A DNA stretch of 64,000 nt from Vandiemenella viatica (GCA_031002005.1 CM061921.1:125952597-126016596), one strand, 5' to 3'. Positions 22,411 to 34,234 are shown, numbered from the stretch's first letter. Translations and numbers: made by a program. Notes: generated from the letters alone by a model not told the origin.

Positions 22411-24781
22411 GTTAGGCAGCTATAACAGTGGTGTATTGTGCAGTCCATAAGAAACTTTGTCACTTGGTTAGGAAGATTTCACAAAGTTATTATATTTTTA
22501 CTGAGGATTTTGTACCATTGCTGTTCAAATAGTTGACAGTCATAGACCATAGCATACTGAACATTTTATGGTTTTTAGAATTTTTCAGAATCGTAAAAAA
22601 CTTAATTCCCAGTAGAATGAGACCTAGGGAAGTATTTGGCCTTCTTTTTTTTTTTTTTTTTTTTACCCATCGCGTCTCATATTGCCCAGAAGTTGTCATA
22701 CGACTTTTTGTTGTAGAAATCAATTGATGACCATATGTTGTGTGCTGTATTGCCCATTTTAGTACATGTATTTCAATTTGTAGTTTTGGTGTTACCCACT
22801 GCTTGTAGGAAAATAATAGTAATAATAATTTATTTGTTTTTATTTTCTCTCTCTTCTCAGTAGACTTCATGGTGGCAAAAAGATTTCATGGACATAATAA
22901 GGGAGAATATAGAAAGTTTGTATAAAGTGTTTTAGATGGTGTTAGCAGTGATCTTTCTGCTGATGAAACAGAGTGTGAAAATAGTTCTAGTGGTAGTTAT
23001 AGTGAATCTAGTGTTGGAAGCAGTGAGGCAAGTGACAATAATAATAACAAAATAGGCCCCTTCTAAACACATTTGTGATATGATGCTGAGGAAACAGAGT
23101 GAATTCAGATTTTCAGTTAAAACTCTTTAGTAGTTGATTTTCTAAGTTTTTCTCTTTTAGCGTTTCCAATGATACAGCCAAAGGATTTAAGTCTGGTTTC
23201 TCAGTAAACTTTATAAGCTTTTAAATATGACATCATTAGGTTAATAAAGCCTATATAAAGCCTAAATATTAGTAAAAAATTCTGATACTTTTAATAATTT
23301 AATCTGAAAGGAAAATTAACATGCCAAAATGACTCCAATTCATAGAATTATTTGATGTTATGGAGGATATCTTGACTTCAAACTTGCACTCAGTTGTTCC
23401 CGGGAAATTTGTGTTAGATTAAGAGCTATTGTAATTAGGCACAGTGATACTGACTGTAATACACAGTGGGATTTATGGTTGACTCGGTGACTGGAAATTT
23501 GTTCTATAGTACATGTTGAGAGAAGGGTTGCAACAACTACTCCTTGCTTAATTTTTGCTACAGCTTCTAACTGTGGACATTATGGGATGGACACGACATT
23601 AACACACACAACACTTTAACACCCACACTTGAACCAGCGACCTTTGGCACATACTCAATCTACATTTGGTTGTTAAATGAACGAAACAGCGAGCTGTGCT
23701 ACATAATTTCCTAATTTCTTTTTTTTTGGGGGGGGGGGGGATAATAGTATGATTTGTGTTTTTGGTGATCATCACTTCTGTTTTATTTCTTTCCTGAGAA
23801 GATTGGACTAGTGCTCAGGAGGAAAGAATGCACAAATGTCTACATCTAGACTGTCTGCAGGTTAGTGATTTTCTGATTTTCGAAATTACCAAGCTTGCGG
23901 CCCATGTTGGTGGCTTGTAGAAAGACACACAGTGCAGAATCACTCAACTAGGCATCTATCTAGAAATAATAATTGTAGTTAGAATGGAAAAATTATGACA
24001 GTTATGATCACCACAGGACAAAACTATTTACACATTGTTTCACCACTGTTGCTATCTTCTTTTTTTCTGTGTTCATCTCTCACTATGTGTGTTCGTCGCT
24101 GCCTTCAGATTAGATAAATGATTAATTTACTTTCCATATCATTTGTGTATAAGAAACTTAATTTTAAGAAAAAATAATTATGATTGAGGAACACCTTGCT
24201 GAAATAATTCTTATGTACAAATTATAGTATTCCAAGTGTTAAAATCCTTCAGGGATATAATCTGAGTTTTGTTTCATATATAAAATTCAAGTTTGAACTG
24301 TGTCTTACAACTATTTCTATTATTTTAACTTTCGCAAGAAATTTGTTGTTTGAAAACATTGAAGGTGTGATGGAGTGAACAATAACAGGAAATTATATGC
24401 TGTGTAGATGGTCCCTTGTATAGATATAGAGTATTATATAATAAATCTTTTCTTTAATACTTCCAGTATTCGTTTTGTACCTGTAAATGTGACCAATCTT
24501 TATTGAGTTCCTTAGATTAATTGTGCATGAAAGGTTTGGAAATTATGTAGGGACAACCACCAAGAAAAACTGAAGACTGGGCTGGAGAAGACAAACTATA
24601 TGTTTGCCAGAAGAGGATATGGCATGCTGTTGGCTCATCTAGGCAATCAGCACTGTTCACCCCATTCCACCTTCATTGTCTTCATTTGAAGATTTGCATT
24701 TGTAGTTGTTTTTGTTATTTTTAATTACAACAAAATTTCTATGATCTCTCTGTAAAGCTTCCACTTTATTTTTTATTGCAG
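22411..24781. other. Intron remainder without a recognised element
   Basis: Holds a 20-nt poly-T (about 22645-22664), a G-run near 23728-23741, and a short Ser/acidic-rich frame at about 22920-23065 with no identifiable domain. On the minus strand at about 23600-23700 there is a possible tRNA-like SINE head. It ends in the pyrimidine-rich acceptor of the next exon (ttttattgcag). Confidence 0.4.
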
Positions 24782-24854
24782 GCATATGGTGTCACCCAAG
24801 TGGCAGAAACCGTTTTAATTCCATTTCCCATGTCTTCAAAACCGGTGGTAGTGG
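24782..24854 (+). CDS. FAM91A1: FAM91A1-like protein, 73-nt internal exon
   Basis: The exon lies between ttttattgcag and gtaagt. It enters in phase 0 and translates as AYGVTQVAETVLIPFPMSSK followed by PVVV, leaving one base for a split codon. The 'G-T-V-x-(I/V)-P-F-P' core matches the conserved FAM91 segment that directly follows the HSAVLxQ block of the previous exon. Too short to be found without the flanking exons. Splice phase (0 in, 1 out) agrees with both neighbours. Confidence 0.85.
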
Positions 24855-24927
24855 GTAAGTACTTAATTCCATTAATTGTCAATTAGCAGAGTAATTTGTA
24901 AGTATCTTATTTCTTTTATGATTGCAG

Positions 24928-25577
24928 GGAGCCATTTAAAAGACGTAAGTGGCTATGCTGTTGATTGGCGTTCACATCCAGCAATTAGAAATTTGTCAGA
25001 AATTATTGACATTGTACACAATTGTGGAATTATTACCATGGTTGACATTAACTGCAAAAGTACAGCAACTGATCAGTTAACACCTAAGTATTGCGGAGAA
25101 CCTGAGAAAAGTGTATCTCCCCATTCAAGTTCCAGCTCAGCTGCTGAGAGCTTGATTGAAGCTTGGGTCAGAACAAGCTCTCTTAATGATTCATTTGATG
25201 ATCCAGAACAGGGAGACTTCATATCTAGACCAGTAAATGGATTCACAGATGGTGATTGTGCTTATATTTTACAGCATGAAGTTGATAATGTTCAGAAAGT
25301 GAAGTCTAAGTTTGATAGTAAGCTTACTGACAGTGAAATTTCATTGGAAAATATTGATAATAGTAAAAGTGAACGTCAACATACTGCATTAGATATTGGA
25401 AAATGGACACTTCTGGACTGCAGTTTTGGGATTCCATTATTCAGTCAAGAAATAAACAGAGAGATCTGCAACAACATTCTCAAATACCAACTTTATCACA
25501 AGGACTGCTTGTACAAACTGAGCCAGTCAAGCCGCAGATTGTGCCTCAATTTACTCGACTTTGTCGCCAAGATGCAG
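24928..25577 (+). CDS. FAM91A1: FAM91A1-like protein, large 650-nt exon
   Basis: The exon is preceded by atgattgcag and followed by gtatga. The upstream intron is only 73 bp (24855-24927). With the carried base it encodes 217 codons. The N-terminal part (GSHLKDVSGYAVDW ... IVHNCGIITMVDI) matches the conserved helical segment after the FPFP block. The middle is a poorly conserved, Ser-rich and acidic linker. The end (FGIPLFSQEINREICNNIL ... SSRRLCLNLLDFVAKMQ) is the strongly conserved FAM91 C-terminal module. It ends in phase 0. No stop or frameshift is seen, unlike all neighbouring transposon frames, so the gene appears under selection. Confidence 0.9.
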
Positions 25578-26164
25578 GTATGAATGATGGAGTATATGTC
25601 TCTTACAAAATCTTTTTTATTAATTTGTGTAGTCTTTAAAGTTTTATTCTTTGTAAGGAGAGGAAGATTTTCAAGTCATGGTATACAGTTGTGCTAAAGT
25701 CCTTTCAATCCATTTCAGAATTTTGTCTAATGTCACTCACAATGAATATCTCTCAATCCATCAGACCTTATTTGCCAAGGAGAAATATTTTACATGTAAT
25801 TACTAGGTGCTTACAATTGTCTGTCTTGATTAGGTTTGTAATTCTATTTAACATAATGTTTTGTGCTGAGAAACATCAATCCTGATGTTTTACTTTTTAA
25901 TAGGAAGAATAACCAAAAATCGCATTCAAAAAATTAGTGCCTAATATTAATTTCATGTGACTGATGGGATTCTCTGGTAGACAGACATTGTAGTTTCAAC
26001 TCATATGTATTGAGTACTGTGCAGCCAACTTCTATCATTTACAAATATAGTAAAATACTTTCTCACCCTCACCACTGTACTCAGGTGACTATGACATGAT
26101 GTTAATACAAGTTTTGATTTCTTTCAAAATGTATGTAACACTTTTTGAAGCATGGTTTAAAAAT

Positions 26165-29080
26165 AAGAAAATTTTAGGCAAACAGTGAACTTGTTAAAGG
26201 GTTGGTTAGGAAAGGCATTAAAGTTTGTGGTAAAACAAAAAGAAACATCTCCATAATGGTAAGTAAATTTTGTAAATATACACTGAAAGCTAAAATTTGA
26301 TTGTATGATGTGTTGAAATGTAACCAGGAAGACCAAATATACATATGTATCAGAGAAAATAGAGAATCCCAAAAATAAAATGAAAGCAATATGGAATATA
26401 ATAAAATATGAACTAGGAAAATATCTAAATGATTCAAAAAATGGTGAAATAGTAAAGAAGGGAAATTTTTAAAAATATTTAACAAACGTTTTCATTCACT
26501 TACATATATATTAGTTAAAGAATCCCCAGATAGTTCCCAATTCAGACTGCTTTCCCAAATAGATTTGTGGAGATTCAACTGTCACCAGTAACAGTCTCAG
26601 AAGTAAGTAAACTCATGAAGCAATTGTAACCTAAAAATTCTTGCAGCTATGATGATATTTCTAGTAAATTATTGAAAATATGTTAAGATTGTATAAGTTA
26701 TGTACATGCCCACATCTGTAATGAACCCTTAATTCAAGTTTTTCCACATTGCAATTGTGAGACAACTATTTTAAAAAAAAGATAAATGACATGTATAGGT
26801 AACTATTGTCCCATTTCATTACTTGAAGGATTCTCAAACTTTTTTTTGGAAAATTAATGGAGAGTAACAAATCATGTTACATATTACAATATTTTTTCTG
26901 CTTCACATTTTGGATTCCAAAAATATTCACCCATAGAAATGGCTATATATTGGTTTTAAAATAACACATTTGATAAACTGAATAATGAAATGTACAATGG
27001 AGGATTTTTGTGATGTTGCAAAAGCATTTGTCTGTAATTAAAAAAAAAAAAGAAAAAAGTATGATATACAGGGTATAACAAAAATTTACGGCAGAACTTG
27101 CAGGACACATTCCTCACATGTAGACGAAGAAATTGTATTATATGAACATGGGTCCGGAAACACTTGGTTTCCATGTAACACTGCATTTTACCCAACGCAT
27201 GAAGAAAAAACGCTCGAAGCATGGGGAACATGCACCGTTGTTCTACCTGTTCTGTTAGAAGATGTGCCTCTCGCTGTGCGATGAAACATGTACTTCATGC
27301 ATGATGGAGCGCCTGCTCATTTTAGTGTTAATGTCCGTCGACTTCTAAATAACAGATTTCGTGACAGATGGATAGGTAGATGTGGACCAATTGCCTGGCC
27401 TCCACGCTCTCCAGACCTAAACCTACTGGACTTTTATTTATGGGGGCATTTGAAAGCTCTTGTGTATCGAACCCCTGTACAAGATGTTCAGAGTCTGCAT
27501 GCCAGGATTATGGACGGCTGCGAAACCATACGCAGTACTCCAGGGATACATCAGCGCATTCGAGAATCACTACGACGGTGGGTTGATGCATGCAACAATG
27601 CACCCGGAGGGCATATTGAACATCTCCTGTGAGAAAGAGCAGCATGTATTAAGCTGGTACGTTCCATTCTTGTGTGTCTCCCACTATTCATGCCATGAAG
27701 AAAATGCGGTGTTACATGGAAACGAAGCGTTTCCGGACCCATGTTCATATAAGATAATTTCTTCGTCTACGTGTGAGGAATGTGTTCTGCAAGTTCTGCT
27801 GTACAGTTTTGTTACACGCTGTATATGGATCCAAATGGTTTAATTCATACAATGAAAGCTCAACGCAAAATAGTTTCCTTTTTTGATTGTAAAATCAGTG
27901 AAGATGCTTCATCAGTTTATGAGAAAAACATGGCATATAACAAGGCTCTGTCTCAGGACCTAATTTTTTTTTTTTTATACATCAGTGATCTACCTGGAAA
28001 CTTATCTGGCAAGGCTAAGAGTGTTTTATTTGCAGATAACACTAACCTGAGTGTAAGAAAACTACCAAATGGTATTCTGGAATTTAATGCAAATAAGGTA
28101 CTCAGGGAACTATCAAACTAGTTTAAGGCAAACTCAATGAAATTAAATTTTGATGAAATATATAACATTGCATTTAAAACAGAAAAATAATGGACAGCCA
28201 GATTTACACTTTAAAAAAAAAATATATATATATATAATCTTGGGAACGGAAAAAATATGATTCCTTGGCATTCAAATAGCAGAGAACCTCAGTTGTCAAG
28301 AACATATTGCATTACTCTAGAAAAAGTTAGTTAGTGCTACCTTTATAAGAAAAACAGTTTCACTAACAACTGATCTGGAATTGACAAAACAAGGCTGTAC
28401 TTCTTAATTTCATTCAGTCATGTCATATGGCGTCTTTTTTTTTGGGGGGGGGGGGGGGTGAAACACTTCAAAAAGTAAAAGAAAAAAAGTTTTTATTGTG
28501 CAGGGAAAAGCTATTAGAATGCTGTACAGGATAAAATGAAGAACTTCTTGTAAACAACTTTTTAAAAAGCTAAATATTCTTACAACTTCTCATTATGTAT
28601 ATGGTCTCATGTGTTTTGTCATAGAACATTTTAACTTGTTCACATCTATTCATAGATACACAATTTCAATACAAGAAACAAAAATATCTTCTACAAAACA
28701 CAAACCACGCCATCGTCATTAGCATAAAATTGTGTTCACTATCCTTGGACACATCTGTACTTCCTAAAAATTTGAAGATAATAAATATGTATTTGATGAA
28801 AAGCTGTTGTATTATCTTTTGGCAAGTCCTTCTACTCCATCCAAGAAGTTTTACAGTAGAATTAATTGCATCTAATATACATTCTGCGGAATTTAGATGT
28901 AAAAATTGTTTGTTTTATTTGTTTTGTTCTGTTTTTAAGATATAATACTTTTTCAATTTTTTTATTTATTTTTTCATCCTGAATACATATATATATCAAC
29001 TATGATATGTTCCATATCTCATAGGTCCTTCCTGAGAATGGAACTACAGAACAAGAGAAATAAATCAATAGATAAATAAA
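26165..29080 (+). mobile_element. LINE family A, long copy split by a mariner-like element
   Basis: The left part (26165-27066) holds degraded RT N-terminal blocks (a 'PFHYL' remnant of the PISLL region, then DVAKAF corresponding to DLSKAF). The right part (27824-29080) resumes with SQDL, YISDLPGNL and LFADNT, where the catalytic FADD has become FADN. The 3' tail ends gaacaagagaaataaatc, like the 12.9-kb copy. A 13-T run (27964-27976) sits where the 58-T run sits in the other copy. It is located in the last FAM91A1 intron, sense orientation, and is dead. Confidence 0.8.
27067..27823 (+). mobile_element. DD41D mariner-like element, internally deleted, ~120-bp inverted ends
   Basis: The left end (tacagggtataacaaaa) and the inverse of the right end (tacagcgtgtaacaaaa) match over about 120 bp each (roughly 27067-27190 and 27705-27823). 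TA repeats flank both. Between them lies only the C-terminal third of a transposase (27288-27632): FMHDGAPAHF (second Asp) and PRSPDLNLLDFYLWGHLK (third Asp). I count 41 residues between these two, the DD41D arrangement. The N-terminus and first catalytic Asp are deleted, so it could move only with help. It inserted into the LINE of family A. Confidence 0.88.
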
Positions 29081-29882
29081 GATCTTCTCCTTGTGATGTA
29101 TTTTAGTCTGGGTTGTTCGTGCTGTAATTCAGTTGTATCCGAACAACGTCCTTAAATTCTGCCTGAAAGTATTGTCGATATGGTCAATACTATCACATGT
29201 TAAACATTTGTCTTTGTTTTTAAACTTTATTTGGTGTTTATAGCATACAGTTTTTCTGATACCCACAAAGAAGTTTGCTCTATACACCAGTAGTTTGCTT
29301 TATCACCCTTTTTTTTACCCCCACCAAGCAATTTTAACTGCATGCTGAGTCAGTATTATTATTTTACTTACTGAAAACATTTCCTGCATGCAGCACAAAA
29401 TCCATAGCTTTCAGCTTATCTTCTGGCCTGGCTGGATGCCTTGATGTGCTCTGGATGTGCTATTGTATTGGTTAATATGTGTTCTATTCCAGTGTATGGT
29501 AGAGATTTTCAAATTCTGCTGGTAGGTATCTGAAATTTTTGTCACCATTTGTATGTCCTTATAAGTTTACTCTTCTAATTATACCTGCCAGTGTGCAGTG
29601 CAAGGTCAGTCCCAGGTTTTCTGCCTCATCAGGGTATCAATGTCCGGCCTGTACTATCAAGCTGTAACACCATTTGTCAGCACGGCCATGAAGACTACAC
29701 TATATCAACATGCTGTTTCTTGATATATGTGTAATTTGTATGTGTTATTCCTGTTCTTTCTTTAGCAGTAACTGATGATCTATTTTCTAATCTTGCTTTA
29801 GATTCATGAGGATTTTTTCTTCTTCCTTTTTTTGAAGGGATGATGTTATGCAATATAAAATACTATCTTTTTTGTTTTTAAG

Positions 29883-30008
29883 GATTTTCCTGTACTGCCA
29901 GAAGAATTTGTCAGTCTTTCCAATAAATCTGTAAATACTAGTGTGGTATTACCGACCCGAAATTTGTTGTTCCTTGAAGGTAGTCTGAAACCTTGGAGTG
30001 GCAACTGA
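29883..30008 (+). CDS. FAM91A1: FAM91A1-like protein, last coding exon with stop
   Basis: The exon follows the acceptor ttttgtttttaag, enters in phase 0 and runs 41 codons to TGA at 30006-30008. The segment VVLPTRNLLFLEGSLKPWSG matches the conserved end of FAM91 proteins ('P-x-x-N-L-x-F-x-x-G-x-L-x-x-W-S-G'). The protein ends just after this block, a few residues shorter than I expect for vertebrate members. No clear AATAAA signal is visible close downstream, so the 3' UTR end is unknown. Confidence 0.85.
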   Translation, partial: DFPVLPEEFVSLSNKSVNTSVVLPTRNLLFLEGSLKPWSGN

Positions 30009-30346
30009 TGCTAATTCTCTTAAGGTAATTGGGTATTATTTTGATTTGTGTCACACATCTTAATTACAATTCATTATTATGTATCATAATGCATTGTGCT
30101 TGTCTCAATAGTTTATATACAAGAGAGACTGAATGGAAGTCACTAAACACTTTGTCTTTTGTTTCCAGTGAAAGTTGTATGATATAAATTACTCTATTGA
30201 TGAACTTTAGTTTTGGTTTGCTTAATGCTATTTGATTGGAATTATTTATTAGTTGCATTGAATCTCATTTACTCCTGTTGAATTCATTGACCACATTGGT
30301 GATAAACACCTTTTTCCCCGTGGAGACTTTCCCGGCGTACTGAAGC

Positions 30347-30610
30347 AATGTAGTCTTCACGGGTGTGCAGCCGGATGGTGTTTTGAAAACACGACGTTTC
30401 GACAACCAGCTCGGTTGTCTTCATCAGGCTTCCGGTGTCTACAGGCTGACGAAAGCTGGCAGTCACCGCGTAGACAACGTAGTCTACGCGGTGACTGCCA
30501 GCTTTCGTCACCCTGTAGACACCGGAAGCCTGATGAAGACAACCGAGCTGGTTGTCGAAACGTCGTGTTTTCAAAACACCATCCGGCTGCACACCCGTGA
30601 AGACTACATT
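30347..30610. repeat. Foldback palindrome with 129-bp arms
   Basis: Arms 30347-30475 and 30482-30610 are inverse copies with very few mismatches (one seen near 30444), around a 6-base centre. An RNA or single strand would form one long hairpin. Each arm contains, on the strand leading away from the centre, CTGATGA (30530-30536 on +), a self-complementary gacaacc...ggttgtc stem, then GAAA (30557-30560), the layout of a hammerhead ribozyme core. Sequence left of the palindrome (gagactttcccggcg) is also shared with the 35-kb half copy. Mirror-image open frames on both strands are by-products of the symmetry. Confidence 0.93.
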
Positions 30611-30732
30611 ACCTTTTTCCCCGTTTGTTGCAGTAATTTGTTAAAAAAACAAAAAATTTGTTCAGAGCATTGCACTTTTTCTTATTTTTAAAAATAATGT
30701 TATGAGGTATTTGTAGTACAATTATAATACAC

Positions 30733-30890
30733 TGCTGGACAAAAAAAGAAGCAGCCCCCAGAAGGGCAGGAGCAAACAAAATGAAACTACACTAATATAT
30801 ATGTTTCTATGAAATGTTCCACATATCAAAGGTCCTTGCTCAGAAAGGATCTGAGGAATGAGAGTTAAGAGGATCTATGACAGTATTTCA
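30733..30890 (+). mobile_element. Tc1-like end fragment followed by a LINE family A tail
   Basis: At 30733-30792, ctgctggacaaaaaaagaag and a following gaagggcaggagcaaac...gaaac stretch match the inverse of the right end of the Tc1 relic at about 38240-38300. From about 30795, atgttccacatatcaaaggt and ctcagaaaggatctgaggaa resemble the 3' tail of LINE family A (12.9 and 29.0 kb). Both are small fragments. Confidence 0.5.
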
Positions 30891-31737
30891 GTGATTATAA
30901 AATTGAGCCCTATTTACAAAGAACTTGGCAGAATCAGCCCACTTATCAGTATGACATTGCACTCCCTATGCCCTGGATGCATGCACTGATTTAATTTAAT
31001 TTCAATTGCAATGCAGGTCACATGCTCCAATGGCAATGTCCCTACACTCCCATCTACTAATGTTATGATTTTTTTCTTTCCTCACCACATACCTACTCCG
31101 ATCCTTTAGGAATTGAAAGTTTAAAATACTTCAGTGTTTTTGGTAAACTATCCATTACTTCCCTTGGTAATTTATTTCAGTCCCTGACTACATTACCTAC
31201 AAAAGAAAAATTTTCCACTCCCTTTCGCCTGAATTAAATGATTATGGTGATCTCTTCCTCTCCATCTAGAATTGCTAATCCTTCTACTAATGTCCATCCA
31301 CGTGATATCATGATTGTAAGCCTTGAACAAACCAAACACTCTTTTCACCTGTTTTCTGTCTTCCAACGACTCCGGTCTTCCAATGATTCCCAACCAAGCT
31401 CCTTCAGTATATCAGTTACCAATTGCATTCTTCAGTTATTTCCATAAACATATCTAGCTGCTCTGCTTTTTACCCCTTCCAGCTCCTGAATTTGATAACA
31501 ATAATGTGGGTCCCACACTACTCCACAATATTCAAGCAGTGGTCTGACCAAGGTTTCCTAACCTCCCTATCTTTGTACATCTCCTCACCACTCTTTCCAA
31601 TACATGAAAGACTTTGAAATCTCTTCCTACCACCTGCCCAATGTGTTCCACCCTGTTGAGTTTACTATCAAAAGATATGTCAAAATATTTACAGTTAGGA
31701 TCTTCAATAAGCAATTCCTTCCCTACCCTATTATCAT

Positions 31738-31956
31738 CGCTCTGGCCTCGCATTTGTGAGGAAGGCGGTTCGAATCCCCATCCGGGTATCCAGATTTGGG
31801 TTTTCCATGGTTTCCCCAAATCACTCCAGGCGAATGCTGGGATGCTTCCTTCAAAAGGCCATGGCCTAATTCCTTTCCATTCCTTGTCCCCACTCCCATC
31901 TAGCGTCTAATGACCTCGACGAGCCTAAAACCGCAAGGAAAAAAAAAAAAAAACAA
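31738..31956 (+). mobile_element. SINE family 1 with perfect 11-bp target duplication
   Basis: It begins at the tRNA-like gctctggcctcgcatttg, keeps box B (ggttcgaatcccc), the body and the 'gacgagcctaaaaccg' end with an A-tail. cctattatcat flanks it at 31727-31737 and 31957-31967. The 5' quarter of the head with box A is missing. Confidence 0.92.
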
Positions 31957-32710
31957 CCTATTATCATACCCAATTTTTACTTTTTTATCTTTGTATGTAA
32001 TACGTTGACTCTTCTTGTCATTTATTTATATTCCATGTTTGCTGACTCAGCTAAATGCCCTGTTTAGGTTCTCTTGTAGCCGTTAACAATCCTCTTCTCT
32101 GTTAATCCCGTTGTATAACATTATGCCATCTGCAAACAATCTGACTTCAACCAATCAATACAATCATTCAGAAATGGTCCCTACCCTGAGGAACTCCTAC
32201 ATTTAGTTGTTTTAACTTCTTTGATATTACATTACCCAACCTAACTCTTTACTTTCTTCCTTTTAAGAATTCCTCCACGTAGCAAGTCACTTTTTCATCC
32301 ACTTTTAACGATTTTTACCTTATCTACCACCATTTTATGACTCACTCTGTCAAATTCTTTGGATGGATCCATTGCTTTATGGTCACCCTAGCCTCCCTTT
32401 TCCATTTCATCTGCAATATCTTCCACGTAGCCCACTAAGATTCAAATGATTGTCCTTTCCTAAAATCATGTTGCTGTTTTGCAAACCAGATCCTTCCCTC
32501 ACAGACATTCGCCCACCAATATTTCCATCAATTTTCCCACCACTGATGTTAGAGTAATTGATCTGTAATTTCTACTTTATTTGTCTCACCTCCTTTATGG
32601 ACTGGTACTACTATGGCACTTTTCCAGTCCTCTGGTAAGCAGCAAGTCTCCAAACTCAATCTAAATAATTCTGTAGTAATATTATCCACTCCAGGGCCTT
32701 TGTTCATTTT

Positions 32711-32818
32711 CTTATTGCGCCCATAATAGTAAAAGTACCCGATCTTCCTTCATATCTTCACTTTCTTATTGCATCCATAATAGTAAAAGTACCCGATCTT
32801 CCTTCATATCTTCACTCC
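32711..32818. repeat. 54-bp tandem duplication
   Basis: Two adjacent 54-bp units (32711-32764 and 32765-32818) start cttattgcgcccataatag and cttattgcatccataatag and differ at only a few bases. Confidence 0.9.
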
Positions 32819-32984
32819 TGATAATTTTAGTGCAATATGCCAGGTATAAGTGTCAACAGTAAAGCTTCATGCATTCCCTAGATGCTGCAGCTGTTGCCAG
32901 GATGCCTTAGTTCATGTGCAGCATGTGTTTGTTTACAAAGTGTTTTGTACATTCATCCCATTTTGCTATCGTAAAGAATGACTG

Positions 32985-34020
32985 AAGGATGGGAGCAATG
33001 AATTTGCGGATGTGCGGAGACCATCAAAATGATGAAGACTGTATTTGAGGATGAGTGTATTAGTAAAACCCAAATAAAAATTGGTATAAGCGGTTCAAAG
33101 ACATCTGCACACCTGTTGGTACTAACCCATGCTGTAGGCAGCCTTCGATGACAAAAACACCGGATAATGTCGAACATATATGACTCAATCAAGATCGTCA
33201 ATTTTGACTGAAAATTTGCAAATGGTTCATGTGTGTGCAAAATTCATTCCGAAATTGCTAATGGTGAAGCAGAAAAACCTTTGCCTTGAAATCACTCAGG
33301 ACAGTTTGTAAATGGTCAGTAATGATGAAAAGCTGCTTTAAACAAATTATATCTGCTGATGAATCGTGTGTTTATAGCTATGATCCTGAAAAAAAATTAC
33401 AGTCTTCACAGTGGAATTTGCCGTCAGAGCTACAACCGAAAAAAGTGCACCAAACTCAGAGCAATTTCAATTGATTGCTGATTTTTTTTTTATTATTATT
33501 ATTATTACTATTACTATTATCAGGGTGTTGTTCACCACTAATATATTCCTGTGGGTCAGACAATCAACAAAGAATATTTTCTTGAAGTTATTAAACGATT
33601 GTATTACGCAATTAGAAGAAAATGGCATCAGCTTTGGTCAAGCGGTGACTGACTTCTTCTTCACGATAACGCATCAGTGCATGTATCGAACCTCTTGCAT
33701 CAATATTTGATAAAGCACAAAGTCGTACAACTCCGTCAGCTTCCATACAGTCCCGACATATCTCCCTGCGACTTTTAGCTGTTTCCAAGGTTATAAATCT
33801 TGCTCAAAGGACACCGATTCGACAACAAAGAAACAATCGAAACTAATACAACAAACGCTCTAAAGGTGATACCAAAAACGAGTTCCAGGACTGCTTCCAA
33901 AAGTGGAAAGGTCATTGGGATCATATTCTTCAATGAAATGGGGGAATACTTCGAAGGATGCCACCAGCCCAATGATGCAAAATAACACCAGTGGAGAAAT
34001 ATGATGGAAGGTTGGATACT
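32985..34020 (+). pseudogene. Mariner (DD34D) transposase relic
   Basis: Pieces of a mariner transposase are recognisable in shifting frames. An N-terminal 'CGETIKMMKT...DECISKTQIKI' segment lies near 33015-33080. A central DESCVYSYDPE (first Asp) and SSQWN lie near 33358-33415. A 'VVHH-YIPVGQTINKEYFLEV' segment lies near 33527-33600, after a low-complexity ATT-rich insertion at about 33482-33520. HDNASVH (second Asp) and YSPDISPCDF (third Asp) lie near 33660-33780, with 34 residues between the two. Several stops and frameshifts are present and terminal inverted repeats were not identified. It belongs to a different mariner lineage from the one at 57.5 kb. Confidence 0.8.
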
Positions 34021-34234
34021 TTTGAAGCAGACCTTGTAGGTGTAGGCAATGTCAAGTGAAATCCCACCTACCAATGGTATCCACAGGTGCAACTCCCAAC
34101 ATGGAATCATTGCATTTCTCAAGCAGCAGCTCGGTTTCCACTTTTACCTGCCTCGCAGTGTGGTTCATATGTGACTTATTATGGCGACTCAGGATCTGCC
34201 AGTACCAGAATAGCCACGTAGCAGGAGTTAACGT

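Larger units (their letters stand above)
30992..32820 (-). mobile_element. LINE family B, minus strand, second copy
   Basis: The 3' end is at the left (ttcaattgcaatgcaggtca), matching the 3' ends at about 18540 and 60500. Reading leftward on the minus strand there are RT-thumb and C-terminal segments (for example HDITWMD, a WRGRDHHNH counterpart of the WKGKDDYDH motif), an FADG remnant of the FADD box, and upstream RT pieces. It is 5'-truncated and full of stops. A SINE with clean target duplications sits inside (31738-31956), and a 54-bp tandem duplication lies near the 5' side (32711-32818). Confidence 0.78.

Noticed and set aside
22860..23070. Ser/acidic-rich frame after a pyrimidine tract and AG, considered as an extra FAM91A1 exon
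   Set aside because: Including it would break the phase between the 16728 and 24782 borders and the conserved HSAVLxQ to FPFP continuity; it has stops in the relevant frame and no domain.
30284..30691. Mirror-image protein frames of about 100 codons on both strands
   Set aside because: The near-identical products come from the palindrome itself; no domain and no splice context.
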